A stretch of 64,000 bases of DNA. Source: Fibrobacterota bacterium (GTDB lineage Bacteria > Fibrobacterota > Chitinivibrionia > Chitinivibrionales > Chitinispirillaceae). Where the stretch lies: NCBI GenBank assembly GCA_023459055.1, contig JAEWVR010000011.1:124001-188000 (forward strand), read 5' to 3'. This document shows, one piece after another, positions 24,482-34,006 of the stretch (position 1 is the first letter of the stretch; each line of letters opens with the position of its first letter). Position numbers and translations under genes: made by a program. The notes under the pieces are model-generated. The model saw only the letters and a list, made by a program, of their open reading frames with translations, had not been told where the DNA came from and made no database searches.

Positions 24482-27148
24482 ATGCTCAGACAATTGCAGG
24501 GTATTGCGGTGCTTGGTCTGTCTTTGCTGATAGTGCAACAGACTGGTGCTTTTCAGAAGTCAAATGGCACCCCACTGGGCGGTATGGGTACCGGATATGT
24601 AAAATTTAATGCCCGTACCGGAGAGTTCGGTGTGAGCGGTAAGACACCTCCTGCAGCTGCAGATGGAAACGAATTTACGTCCAGAAAACCAACATCAGCA
24701 GGCTTTTACTTTTTTGCAAACGGGAAAAGTGTTGCAAAAGCAAAAACCGATAATGAAGAAGCACGTTGTCCTCTCTATACCGCCGACTTTGGTAAAACAG
24801 GCGGTGTCACCTTTATTCTCAATGCATTCGGTCCGTTTGTTCCCGGAGATAATGCAGAGAATTACAAGCTGGCAACTTCTCCAATGGCACTATTCGATAT
24901 AAGTGCAATAAACACCAACAGTGAACCGGTTGAAATTGGAGCTGCTCTTGAATTTGCCAATGGCGGGCTATTAGGTGGTGCAAACAGCGGTACCGCAGAA
25001 ACCGGTAACAAGGCAATCAGTTTTTCCGGAACAGAAAATGCCTGCCTTACCGTTGATTGTGACGGAACAACCCCTGAGTTTAGTGTTGGGAGTATTAACT
25101 CATCCTTTAATGGAACTCTTTCAAACAATAGTGGTAATGCGGTTGCAGCCAAATGCACCATCGCAGCAGGTGACACTGTTCACTTCAAATTTGTGCTTGC
25201 ATGGTGGAGAAAATATGAAAACACCAGTTCCAAATATGGTGTTGCAGGTGGTGATAAGGAGAACTACTGGTACCATAACAATTTTACCAACTCCAGCGAG
25301 GTTGCACAGTACGGTATAACAAAGTTTGATTATGTACGCGACGGCGTATTATCGTATGTAAACAGAGTGATGGCATCCAATTTTCCACTCTGGTACAATG
25401 AACGGTTGCTCAATAACACCTATCCGCTTATTCATAACTCCCAGTGGGCAAAGGACGGCCGTGTTGCATTCTGGGAAGGAAAGTACGGTATTATCGGGAC
25501 AATCGACCAGGGACAACATGCAGCAGTTTTTTACACGAACAAATGGCCGCATTCTCAGTGGCAGGAGTTACAGTACTGGGGACGTACTTCCTGGCAGGGA
25601 GATTTGAAGGGTCAGATTCATCATGATTTCAATCAGGGAATTCAAACTTTTAGCGGAGCGGGAAAAGATCGTTTTATGTGTCCCTGGGATCAGTGGAACC
25701 GTCCGGATTACTGGTGGGTGCCCGATACAAAACATTGGTCGGATCTCAACAGCATGTTCATCTTCAAAGCGTATGAACTGATGCTTGCCACGGGAAACAA
25801 AGACTCTCTGCGCAACTATTTTCCCTATATCAAAAATACAGCAAACCGACTTATCCAGCAGTCATCAGAAGCAAATAAGTGTATTCCAATGAACAGCGAA
25901 AGTACCTACGATGAACCCGGGGTAAAAACGCCACAGTATGCATGTGGTATTGCTCTCACTGCATATCTGGCAATGGTTGAAATTGCGAAATTCCTTGGAG
26001 AAGATGCTGTCGCCACACAATTTCAAACCCAGTATGAAAAAGGCCGTAAAGAGTACCGGACAGATCTCTTTAATGCAAATTTCGGTACTGGTAAGGATAT
26101 CTCTGAGGGTGATCTGGCCGGGTACAGCTGGGCGCACTATTTCGGTCTCGAAACAGTAATGGATTCCGATTTTGTTGCAACTGCAGTAAAACGGTGTGAT
26201 GCTTACTACAGCAGCATGAGTGATCTGCGTGCACGTCTGGGCAGGTGGCATTTTTACGGATACGACCATTTTGGCGGGGCTGCAATCAGTATTGGCGAAA
26301 CGGACATCGGGATGAAGGTTCACAAATGGGACTATGACTTCTATTATACCGGGAATCCGGGATACGTCTTCTGGCAGACGCTCCAGAAGACCAATAGTGA
26401 ATATGCAAGCTACATGACTGCCCCGTGTGTGTGGCGCTCCTATCACCAGATGACCGGCTACCTTATTGACAATGCCCATAAACGGCTCTGGATCAGGCCA
26501 TCCATACCCACCGATATGAATAAAAAAATAACCAATGCAATGCTTCCCAATCCTTACGGAATGGGAACCCTCTCCTATGATGAATCTACTGATCCTGATG
26601 TTCCGAAACGAACACAAATCATGACTATCAGCTATGATACACAGGTTATAATTAAGGAGATCATTCTTAAAAACAACACCGGTAAAACAGATGGGATCTT
26701 TGTGCAACTTGTAAACGATGGCACTCAGGTTGACGGTGTGACCTGTAAAGCTGAAGGCACAGGATTTGACAAACGAATCAGAGTAACGCTTACGCAACCT
26801 ATTACAATAAGAAAGGGATTGCAGGTAGCAGTTTACAGGGATACCACTGTGTCAGTACAGCACCGCAGCAGCACCGTTGTTGCCACAGCACTGAATACAC
26901 GTTCGATTGTATCAGGAAAGCCGATCTCATTTGCTACATCCCGTGATGGTGTTGTAACGCTCAACGCGTACAGTCTTAACGGGGCGAAAATCGGAACACT
27001 TTTCAGGGGATGCTTTACTGCCGGTGAACACTCAGTTGTCTGGAACGGAAAAACAACCAACGGACATACACTCAGTACCCGCACGGTGATTGTAAATCTT
27101 AAGACACCGGAATCAATGATAACACGGCAGATGCAGATTTTAAGGTAA
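24482..27148 (+). CDS. Secreted GH116-like (DUF608) glycoside hydrolase with FlgD-like C-terminal domain
   Basis: An 888-aa exported enzyme likely to hydrolyse beta-glucosides or beta-xylosides. Signal peptide (about 1-23), N-terminal beta domain opening with GTPLGGMGTGYV (29-40), then an (alpha/alpha)6 catalytic domain with HWSDLNSMFIFKAYELMLATG, STYDEP (474-479) and GDLAGYSWA. Asp544 of the last motif is the likely acid/base by analogy to GBA2-type DQxAGQW; I could not place the nucleophile safely. The last 80 residues (SLNGAKIGTLFRG ... GEHSVVWNGKTTNG) form a FlgD/Por-like Ig sorting or anchoring domain. AAGGAG precedes the ATG at 24482, ruling out the longer frame. Confidence 0.8.
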   Translation: MLRQLQGIAVLGLSLLIVQQTGAFQKSNGTPLGGMGTGYVKFNARTGEFGVSGKTPPAAADGNEFTSRKPTSAGFYFFANGKSVAKAKTDNEEARCPLYTADFGKTGGVTFILNAFGPFVPGDNAENYKLATSPMALFDISAINTNSEPVEIGAALEFANGGLLGGANSGTAETGNKAISFSGTENACLTVDCDGTTPEFSVGSINSSFNGTLSNNSGNAVAAKCTIAAGDTVHFKFVLAWWRKYENTSSKYGVAGGDKENYWYHNNFTNSSEVAQYGITKFDYVRDGVLSYVNRVMASNFPLWYNERLLNNTYPLIHNSQWAKDGRVAFWEGKYGIIGTIDQGQHAAVFYTNKWPHSQWQELQYWGRTSWQGDLKGQIHHDFNQGIQTFSGAGKDRFMCPWDQWNRPDYWWVPDTKHWSDLNSMFIFKAYELMLATGNKDSLRNYFPYIKNTANRLIQQSSEANKCIPMNSESTYDEPGVKTPQYACGIALTAYLAMVEIAKFLGEDAVATQFQTQYEKGRKEYRTDLFNANFGTGKDISEGDLAGYSWAHYFGLETVMDSDFVATAVKRCDAYYSSMSDLRARLGRWHFYGYDHFGGAAISIGETDIGMKVHKWDYDFYYTGNPGYVFWQTLQKTNSEYASYMTAPCVWRSYHQMTGYLIDNAHKRLWIRPSIPTDMNKKITNAMLPNPYGMGTLSYDESTDPDVPKRTQIMTISYDTQVIIKEIILKNNTGKTDGIFVQLVNDGTQVDGVTCKAEGTGFDKRIRVTLTQPITIRKGLQVAVYRDTTVSVQHRSSTVVATALNTRSIVSGKPISFATSRDGVVTLNAYSLNGAKIGTLFRGCFTAGEHSVVWNGKTTNGHTLSTRTVIVNLKTPESMITRQMQILR

Positions 27149-27249
27149 AATCATTGATATGGTTGAAACAGCTTATTGCAATCATTATTTTAAAAATACA
27201 GATTAAAATTCAAACACCTACCAACCCTATCATTCTTCAAGGAGGTACT

Positions 27250-27846
27250 ATGAAAAAACTTTTTATCCTGATGTCAGCGTTAGTACTGACAGTCTCATGC
27301 ATAATTTCATCAGCACAGGCAGCGGAAAAGAAGATACGAATTCTGATGGTTGTTCCACCCGTGCAGATTGAGGATGGCGAATATAATGCATCCCGTTCGC
27401 TATTTAACGAGAAAGGCGCATTGGTAAAGGTAGCAAGTACCACGAAGAAAATGGTATTCGGCAGTACCCTTGAATTCAAACCTGATCTTCTAATTTCCAA
27501 AGCGAAATCATCCGATTATGACGCAATCGTACTTATTGGCGGAATGGGAATATTTGAACACATCTTCGGCAACCAGGATTTACAGAAATTAGTAAAGAGT
27601 ATGCATTCTGAAGGCAAATTCGTCTGTGCACTATGTGGTACTCCTGTTGTTCTTGCAGAATCAGGTATACTTAAAGATGTTGAGGCAACGGTATTTAAAG
27701 ATAATGATCTGATCAAACGCCTTCAGGACAGTGGTGCAAAATATGTTGACAACGAAGTTGTTGTTTCGGGAAAAATTGTCACAGGAAACGGCCCCGGAGC
27801 CGCCACTGCGTTTGCAAAAGCTGTGTGTGAAACGATAGGTTTATAA
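27250..27846 (+). CDS. Exported DJ-1/PfpI family protein
   Basis: A 198-aa protein with a cleavable signal peptide (MKKLFILMSALVLTVSC ... AQAA), then a DJ-1/PfpI domain. The nucleophile elbow is ALCGTP with Cys129. A strand before it, DAIVLIGGMGIFEHI, and a later GPGAATAFA match family core motifs. The usual acidic partner may be Glu41 or Glu44 in VQIEDGEY. Family members are chaperones, glyoxalases or amidases, mostly cytosolic, so export is unusual. If Cys7 or Cys17 of the signal region were lipidated it could be membrane-held, but no good lipobox is seen. AAGGAGGT sits four bases before the ATG. Confidence 0.8.
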   Translation: MKKLFILMSALVLTVSCIISSAQAAEKKIRILMVVPPVQIEDGEYNASRSLFNEKGALVKVASTTKKMVFGSTLEFKPDLLISKAKSSDYDAIVLIGGMGIFEHIFGNQDLQKLVKSMHSEGKFVCALCGTPVVLAESGILKDVEATVFKDNDLIKRLQDSGAKYVDNEVVVSGKIVTGNGPGAATAFAKAVCETIGL

Positions 27847-27970
27847 TCAGACGAAAGCAGTTTGAAAGCATGCATTGATATGCGAACATCAATTATTTTT
27901 CCGGTAACAGGGTGCGTCCCGCGTGACAACCGATTTCTGTTACTTTTAAACCGGAGAAAAGAATTTACTA

Positions 27971-28666
27971 ATGCGAGTATTAATTATCAATGCATCCCCC
28001 TTTCAACGCCGGAGCTATACATCAATAATACTGAATGCATTTATCAGTGGTCTGAACGATTGCGGATGCAAGGTTGAGCTTTTTAATCTTGTCAAATTGA
28101 ACATACATCCATGCCGTGGTGATCTGAACTGCTGGTTTCGCGTGCGCGGAAAATGCATTCAGCGTGATGACATGGACCAATTGTATGAACCATTTACAAA
28201 TGCTGATGCTGTCATTTTTTCAACACCAGTGTATTGTGATGGCGTTCCGGGACAGTTAAAGGTTATGATGGACCGGTTGGTTGCGGGAGGCGATCCGCAT
28301 CTTGTGATCAGGGATAACCACAGTCGCCACCCGTTATCGCCGAAACAGCCAACACAAAAATTTGCCCTTATTGCAAGCTGCGGTCTCTGGGAGCTTGACA
28401 ATTTTGACCCGATGATCATGCATCTGAAAGCATTCTGTAACAATATTGGATTTACATTTTGCGGATCTCTTCTCAGACCTCATGCATTCGCCATGAAAAA
28501 CCGCCCGATCAACGATATTTTAAAAGCAGCGAAGAGTGCAGGCAAAAATTTTGGTGAAACCGGTGTGTTTCCGGAAGCATATTCAGATATTGTCAAGAGA
28601 GAAATCATTTCACGCAAGGAATACATTAACGAGATAAATGTAAAAGTAACAAACCTGATTCACTAA
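27971..28666 (+). CDS. Flavodoxin-fold NAD(P)H-dependent FMN oxidoreductase
   Basis: A 231-aa cytosolic flavoprotein of the NADPH-dependent FMN reductase family. The phosphate loop is INASPFQRRSYT near the start, and the isoalloxazine-binding TPVYCDGVPGQLKVMMDR is complete. A Cys-rich segment CRGDLNCWFRVRGKCIQRDDM recalls iron-sulfur flavoproteins, which use it for a [4Fe-4S] cluster; the spacing is looser here. The physiological donor and acceptor are unknown. GGAG lies rather far (about 14 bases) from the ATG. It follows the DJ-1-like gene by 124 bp. Confidence 0.82.
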   Translation: MRVLIINASPFQRRSYTSIILNAFISGLNDCGCKVELFNLVKLNIHPCRGDLNCWFRVRGKCIQRDDMDQLYEPFTNADAVIFSTPVYCDGVPGQLKVMMDRLVAGGDPHLVIRDNHSRHPLSPKQPTQKFALIASCGLWELDNFDPMIMHLKAFCNNIGFTFCGSLLRPHAFAMKNRPINDILKAAKSAGKNFGETGVFPEAYSDIVKREIISRKEYINEINVKVTNLIH

Positions 28667-28797
28667 TCCAGTTGTGATTGCCGGACATTCTTTTGATATA
28701 GTATCAGGCAGCATTCCAGCGCATCTGGTATTTTTTGAAAACACCTGCGTTGATATGAATAACGGAGATGCATTGTATGGTACAGCTCAGCACAATT

Positions 28798-28992
28798 TCA
28801 GGACTTTTTACGTGCCTTGCGCAATACTGTGCTCATGACATGTGTACTCTGATCTTCTGTATTAAACCACAACATAAGCCGCTCATCATCCCGGGTAAAA
28901 CAATCAGCAATAGTCCTTTTTTGTGCACAGGGATAAATTTTTTTATGCTTTCTGGTCGCCTTGTCAATCAACTGTTTTTCAAGATTTCCCAT
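28798..28992 (-). CDS. Small hypothetical protein, 64 aa
   Basis: Begins MGNLEKQLIDKATRKHKKI and contains PCAQKRTIADCFTRDDERLM and LWFNTEDQSTHV, a composition that looks like a folded conserved small protein rather than a shadow frame. AAGGA sits eight bases before the ATG at 28992. An upstream in-frame ATG (28998) is too close to it. It lies alone between the flavoprotein gene (+) and ftsZ (-). The two Cys may bind metal. Function unknown; it could still be spurious. Confidence 0.55.
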   Translation of the reverse strand: MGNLEKQLIDKATRKHKKIYPCAQKRTIADCFTRDDERLMLWFNTEDQSTHVMSTVLRKARKKS

Positions 28993-29024
28993 CAACATAT
29001 TCCTTATGTGTAAATATTAATCAA

Positions 29025-29056
29025 TTACAGGGACGGATTGATACCCGTCCCTGTAA
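29025..29056 (-). terminator. 12-bp perfect hairpin after ftsZ
   Basis: TTACAGGGACGG (29025-29036) and its complement (29045-29056) enclose an 8-nt loop, four bases after the ftsZ stop. The following bases on the minus strand are AT-rich but not a clean T run. It probably ends the division-cluster transcript. Confidence 0.65.
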
Positions 29057-29060
29057 AATA

Positions 29061-30404
29061 TTATTGCATCTGTTTTCTCAGAAATGTCGGAACATCCATA
29101 TCATCTTCAAGCGTTGTCATTACATTGCCTTTAGAAACATAGATACGTTCATTGCGTTTCGGATCACGTTTAGCGTACATTGGAAACTCCACATTTGCAT
29201 TCGATGCAGCAGCAGTACGTGTCTCTTCGCGATCCTGAATCTGGCTCATATCGATATCATCAATTTTAGGCATCTCAATGATTACCGGATCAGTAATTCG
29301 TTCTTTGACAACTTCAGGTTTTGCAGGAACATTCAGCGCAATTGACAACTGCTCTGTCTTTTCCGGAATTTTCTTATCGAGAACCGGCATCTTGACTGCA
29401 AGCTTTGGTGCTGCGGCTTCCCGTTTTTCTTCAAGCGTTTCCTCATTAAAACCGGTTGCAATAACTGTAACCCGGATTTTTCCATTCATTGCAGGATCAG
29501 TAACAGCACCGAAAATAATATTGGTCTCTGAGTCCTCACCAACAGCATCATAAACAGTCTGTGTTGCATCACTTACATCATACAAGGTCATATCTTCACC
29601 ACCGGTGATATTGATAAGAATGCCACGGGCCCCAGCTATTGATACATCATCAAGCAGCGGACTATGAATAGCAGCATCAGCAGCCATAACTGCACGATTA
29701 TCACCCTCAGCATACCCGGTTCCCATAAGAGCATCACCCATACAATTCATCACGGTTCTTACATCCGCGAAGTCAAGGTTGACAAGACCATGTACGGAGA
29801 TTAGGTCTGAAATTCCTTTAGTTGCCTGGTATAATACGTCATCGGCTGTTTTGAATGCATCAATAAGTGATGTCTTCCTGTCAACAATCGAGAGAAGTTT
29901 CTGGTTTGGAATAACAATAATAGTATCAACAGCTTTACGCAAATCATCAATACCTTTACGGGCATTACGGTCTCTTACTTTACCTTCAAAAAGAAATGGA
30001 CGGGTAACAATGGCAACAGTCAGAATTCCCATCTCTTTAGCGATTTCGGCAACAACCGGAGCACCACCTGTACCTGTTCCACCACCCATACCTGCAGTAA
30101 TAAAAACCATATCTGCACCATTGAGTACAGAAGCGATTTTATCTCTATCCTCTTCCATTGCCAGGCGACCTACTTCCGGATTAGCACCGGCACCAAGCCC
30201 TTTTGTGACCTTCTCGCCAATCTGAAGTCTCGCTGCAGCACGGTTGTTGTCAAGAGCCATTGCATCAGTATTAACAGCAATAAAATCAACGCCTGTCAAT
30301 CCGGCTGCAACCATTCTGTTAACAGCATTACCTCCGGCCCCTCCAACACCGATAACCTTCATCTTTGCAACTGCATCGAAATTTTCTTCTAACGTAAAGA
30401 CCAT
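29061..30404 (-). CDS. ftsZ: Cell division protein FtsZ
   Basis: Tubulin-like GTPase that forms the division ring. GGAGGNAVNRM near the start, tubulin signature GGGTGTGG (107-114), and T7 loop residues NLDFADVRTVM. The variable linker is followed by the conserved C-terminal peptide DMDVPTFLRKQ that binds FtsA/ZipA-type partners. The 447-aa length is slightly long because of the linker. It is the last gene of the cluster, 87 bp downstream of ftsA. Confidence 0.98.
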   Translation of the reverse strand: MVFTLEENFDAVAKMKVIGVGGAGGNAVNRMVAAGLTGVDFIAVNTDAMALDNNRAAARLQIGEKVTKGLGAGANPEVGRLAMEEDRDKIASVLNGADMVFITAGMGGGTGTGGAPVVAEIAKEMGILTVAIVTRPFLFEGKVRDRNARKGIDDLRKAVDTIIVIPNQKLLSIVDRKTSLIDAFKTADDVLYQATKGISDLISVHGLVNLDFADVRTVMNCMGDALMGTGYAEGDNRAVMAADAAIHSPLLDDVSIAGARGILINITGGEDMTLYDVSDATQTVYDAVGEDSETNIIFGAVTDPAMNGKIRVTVIATGFNEETLEEKREAAAPKLAVKMPVLDKKIPEKTEQLSIALNVPAKPEVVKERITDPVIIEMPKIDDIDMSQIQDREETRTAAASNANVEFPMYAKRDPKRNERIYVSKGNVMTTLEDDMDVPTFLRKQMQ

Positions 30405-30491
30405 ATAACCCTCCTCAGAGTATTGTAAGAATAATAATTATTCAATTTTTTTCTAATATTTGCAAGTGATAATTTAACTTTTTGATACTTT

Positions 30492-31727
30492 TTAAAAGAA
30501 TTCTTTTACCCATGTTTTCATTTTGTCGAAAATTTTTTTAAAGTTATCATCACCGCCGATTGTTTTCTTACTTTTACGATTCTTTGACTGTTCCATCGCA
30601 TACATACAGAGACCAACACCTGTGGCATGGATCGGTGATTTTGCCGCTTCCGTAAGTCCGCCAAATCCGGTTGGAACACCGATCTTGACAGGCATCTCAA
30701 AAACCTTCTCTGAAAGCTCCTGTATTCCATCCATCAGCGCCCCACCGCCTGTCAGGACAACACCGGCACCGAGCATATCTGAATACTCTGTCCGTTTTAT
30801 TTCTCTTAAAGCAAGTGATAAGATCTCTTCAAGGCGTGGTTCGATGATACCGGCAAGTACCGCTTTTGAAACTTCACGCTGTTCACGTCCACCGACACCG
30901 GGAACACTAATGTATTCAGTACCTTTAAGAAGTGGCGAATATGCACATCCATATTGACGTTTGATCTCTTCGGCACGCTCAACAGGAGTTCGTATCCCGA
31001 TTGCAATGTCGCTTGTCACATTCTTTCCGCCAAGACCGACAACCGCTGTGTGACGAATGCTTTCATCAAAGTAAATTGCGATATCAGTTGTACCTCCACC
31101 CATGTCAACCAGTGCAACACCAAGCTCCTTCTCATCCTTCTCGAGGACGGAGTAACATGATGCAAGCGGCTCAAGGACAAGATCGACGACCTTTAGTCCG
31201 GCTTTCTCTACACTTTTGTAAATATTCTGTGCACTCGTGACAGCACCGGTAATAATATGCACCTGTGTTTCAAGGCGTACACCGCACATACCGATCGGAT
31301 CCTTTATCCCCTTTTGATCATCAACAACGAATTCCTGCGGGATCACATGAAGAATCTCGCGGTCCATCGGAATTGAAACTGCACGGGCTGCATCAATTGC
31401 TCTCACTACGTCAAGATCAGTTATTTCATTGTTATCACGGGAAATTGCAACAAGACCACGGCTATTGATTGCCCTGATATGATCACCTGCAATACCAACC
31501 CAAACTTCATCGACATCAACGCCAGCCATGAGTTCAGCTTCTTCAACCGCTTTTTGAATGGATCGTACTGTTTTATCTATATTGACAACGACACCTTTAC
31601 GAAGACCATCTGAGGGACTTACCCCTACTCCAACGATTTTAAGTTCGCCGTTTGCATCCTGCTCTGAAATAATGCAGGCAATTTTTGTAGTCCCAATGTC
31701 AAGTCCGACAAAGACATTATCATTCAT
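30492..31727 (-). CDS. ftsA: Cell division protein FtsA
   Basis: Actin-like ATPase that tethers FtsZ to the inner membrane. VGLDIGTTKIACIIS (phosphate 1), VDMGGGTTDIAIY (phosphate 2) and VVLTGGGALMDGI (adenosine motif) are all present. The C-terminus KKIFDKMKTWVKEFF is an amphipathic membrane-targeting helix. GGAGG seven bases before the ATG at 31727 decides this start over the earlier in-frame codon at 31748. Confidence 0.97.
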   Translation of the reverse strand: MNDNVFVGLDIGTTKIACIISEQDANGELKIVGVGVSPSDGLRKGVVVNIDKTVRSIQKAVEEAELMAGVDVDEVWVGIAGDHIRAINSRGLVAISRDNNEITDLDVVRAIDAARAVSIPMDREILHVIPQEFVVDDQKGIKDPIGMCGVRLETQVHIITGAVTSAQNIYKSVEKAGLKVVDLVLEPLASCYSVLEKDEKELGVALVDMGGGTTDIAIYFDESIRHTAVVGLGGKNVTSDIAIGIRTPVERAEEIKRQYGCAYSPLLKGTEYISVPGVGGREQREVSKAVLAGIIEPRLEEILSLALREIKRTEYSDMLGAGVVLTGGGALMDGIQELSEKVFEMPVKIGVPTGFGGLTEAAKSPIHATGVGLCMYAMEQSKNRKSKKTIGGDDNFKKIFDKMKTWVKEFF

Positions 31728-31753
31728 GTACAACCTCCAGTCCAACACATACC

Positions 31754-32620
31754 TTATTCTGCAACGGCTTTCTCCTGTTTTTTTACCATAACCGAATCCG
31801 GTATGGTAACAAACGCAATATTCTGATACGATAAATCAATCTTTTCCGGACGGCAACTCCCGTTTTGTACCAGCTTTTCAAGTTTAAGCAATTGACCAAG
31901 TCTGGTTTCCAGATTATCATCTGAGAGTTCAACAATTGTTGTATATGCCTGAAAAGAAAGCTTTATTTTATGTTTCTCAGATAAATCAATCTGTGTAATA
32001 CTTTGAAAAAATTCATTATTTACAGAAAGTGCGGCTTTTATAAAAGCTTTCACCCGTTTCATATCGTCAATACGGACTTTGCGGATTCCACTTCCATCAG
32101 TGGTATCTTTTAACCCGCATATAATCGGCATCTCAGAAATTACATTCTTTGCCAGCGGGAAAATATAACCATCCCTATCTATATAATAAATTGCGCCAAG
32201 ATTTACAAGGGCCACCGGTTTTCTTTCTTTGATTTTTATTGTTATTTTTCCATCAAGACTTTTTCCAACCTTGACATTATCGATCCATGGATTTTTTATA
32301 AGTGCCGTACAAACATCACTTTCCTTAACAGAAAATGATCGTGTCGAATCACTGATACCACACATTTCAAGGATCGTCTGTTTATCAATATGTTTATTTC
32401 CAGCAACCTCAATTGCTTTAACAGTAAACACCTGTGAATTTTTAATATTCAGAGCAACAGTAATAATTCCCTTATAACTATAAATGAAAAACGCGGTCAT
32501 GGCAGCAACACCAAGTAATACGACAATAATGCGCATCCCGAATTTCTTCGCTGCACTTTTAACCTTTACTTTACGGTCGGCATTTCTTTTCCTCCCGTTT
32601 GCTCCAAGGCGCTTAGCCAT
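31754..32620 (-). CDS. ftsQ: Cell division protein FtsQ/DivIB
   Basis: A 288-aa bitopic divisome protein: basic cytoplasmic start, one membrane helix (about 30-50, IIVVLLGVAAMTAFFIYSY), then a periplasmic POTRA domain (VKAIEVAGNKHIDKQTIL) and an FtsQ beta domain. It overlaps the end of murC by 8 bp. The position murC-ftsQ-ftsA-ftsZ is canonical, though ddl and murB are missing. Confidence 0.93.
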   Translation of the reverse strand: MAKRLGANGRKRNADRKVKVKSAAKKFGMRIIVVLLGVAAMTAFFIYSYKGIITVALNIKNSQVFTVKAIEVAGNKHIDKQTILEMCGISDSTRSFSVKESDVCTALIKNPWIDNVKVGKSLDGKITIKIKERKPVALVNLGAIYYIDRDGYIFPLAKNVISEMPIICGLKDTTDGSGIRKVRIDDMKRVKAFIKAALSVNNEFFQSITQIDLSEKHKIKLSFQAYTTIVELSDDNLETRLGQLLKLEKLVQNGSCRPEKIDLSYQNIAFVTIPDSVMVKKQEKAVAE

Positions 32621-33986
32621 TTTTCAAATGCTCCAGAATCTTTGGTGCTATTTCCCATATATCACCGGCACCCATTATTACAACACAATCGTTTTCTTTT
32701 ACGTTGCTTACTACTTCAGATATAATCTCAGCCTTATCCGGAATATGGTATACAAACTTATGACCTGATGCTTTAATAAGATTCGAAATTGTTTCAGAAT
32801 TAATTCCAGGTATCGGTTCTTCACGCGCTTTGTAAATGTCTGCAATGTAAACGACATCCGCTTTTCCCAGACTTTCAGCAAATTCATTGATAAAATCACG
32901 GGTACGTGTATACAAATGCGGCTGGAAAACAGCAATTATATTGTTGTAACCGCTTGTCCGCGCGGCATCAAGTGTCGCCCGAATTTCACCGGGATGATGC
33001 GCATAATCATCAATGACAGTAATATTTTTCTCAACACCAATAACTTCAAAACGACGTTTGACACCCTGAAACTGCGCTAAGCTCATAGCAACCGTTTTAA
33101 AGTCAATGCCCATTTCCAACGCCACAACAATTGCAGCAAGTGAATTTGATACGTTGTGTTTTCCGGGAATGTTCAGTTTAATTGTTCCCATTTCAACACC
33201 GTGCTTAACAACGGTAAAAACCCCCTGGCCATTGACAAAAGAAATATCCTTTGCAACATAATCAGCATCGCCATTAACACTATACGTTATAACCGTGCTG
33301 TTGATAAGCGGCAATATTTCACGAACGCCAGCGTCATCCTTGCATGCAACAACAGCACCATAGAACGGGATACGTTCGGTAAACTTTACAAATGCTTCTC
33401 TGATTGCTTCAATAGATCCATAACAATCAAGATGATCAGCCTCAATATTAGTGATAATTGCAATTGTCGGATACATTGCAAGAAACGAACGATCATATTC
33501 ATCCGCTTCTGCAACCATGATATTGCTGTTACCGACAAATGCATGTGACTCTGCGCTGCGTACCATTCCTCCAACAAGTACCGTCGGCCGCAAGGATGCA
33601 TCATTGAGGATTGTTCCTACCAGAGATGTCGTTGTTGTTTTCCCGTGCGTACCGCTAATGCATACTGTAAAGTGAGCCCGCATAAGGTCACCAAGCAGCT
33701 CTGCCCTGCGAATACAGGGGATGCCATGTTCTCGTGCATAGACGCGCTCAGGATTGTTTTCTCTGACAGCACTTGAATACACCAGAAGATCCGCATTCCT
33801 CACAAAATCAATATCATGACTGTATTGTACTTTTATACCGATTGATTCAAGTCTCGCAGTTGCAGCCGAAGATGATTTATCACTGCCGGTAATCTTGTGA
33901 CCGTGTGCCTGCAATACCTCAGCAAGCGGACACATTCCGGCACCACCAATACCAAGCATATGAATTTTTTTTGTAAACCGTTTCAT
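32613..33986 (-). CDS. murC: UDP-N-acetylmuramate--L-alanine ligase
   Basis: Adds L-Ala to UDP-MurNAc. N-terminal Rossmann motif MLGIGGAGMCPLAEVL, ATP P-loop GTHGKTT (112-118, the His is typical of MurC), DEYDRSF, and DDYAHHPGEI in the C-terminal domain. The 457-aa length is standard. It lies 20 bp after ftsW, exactly where murG would usually intervene. Confidence 0.97.
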   Translation of the reverse strand: MKRFTKKIHMLGIGGAGMCPLAEVLQAHGHKITGSDKSSSAATARLESIGIKVQYSHDIDFVRNADLLVYSSAVRENNPERVYAREHGIPCIRRAELLGDLMRAHFTVCISGTHGKTTTTSLVGTILNDASLRPTVLVGGMVRSAESHAFVGNSNIMVAEADEYDRSFLAMYPTIAIITNIEADHLDCYGSIEAIREAFVKFTERIPFYGAVVACKDDAGVREILPLINSTVITYSVNGDADYVAKDISFVNGQGVFTVVKHGVEMGTIKLNIPGKHNVSNSLAAIVVALEMGIDFKTVAMSLAQFQGVKRRFEVIGVEKNITVIDDYAHHPGEIRATLDAARTSGYNNIIAVFQPHLYTRTRDFINEFAESLGKADVVYIADIYKAREEPIPGINSETISNLIKASGHKFVYHIPDKAEIISEVVSNVKENDCVVIMGAGDIWEIAPKILEHLKNG

Positions 33987-34006
33987 AAATCAGTTATCTC
34001 AATCTG

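Noticed and set aside
25865..26797. 310-codon minus-strand frame inside the GH116-like gene
   Set aside because: Antisense shadow of a strongly supported coding region; no ribosome site or family motifs.
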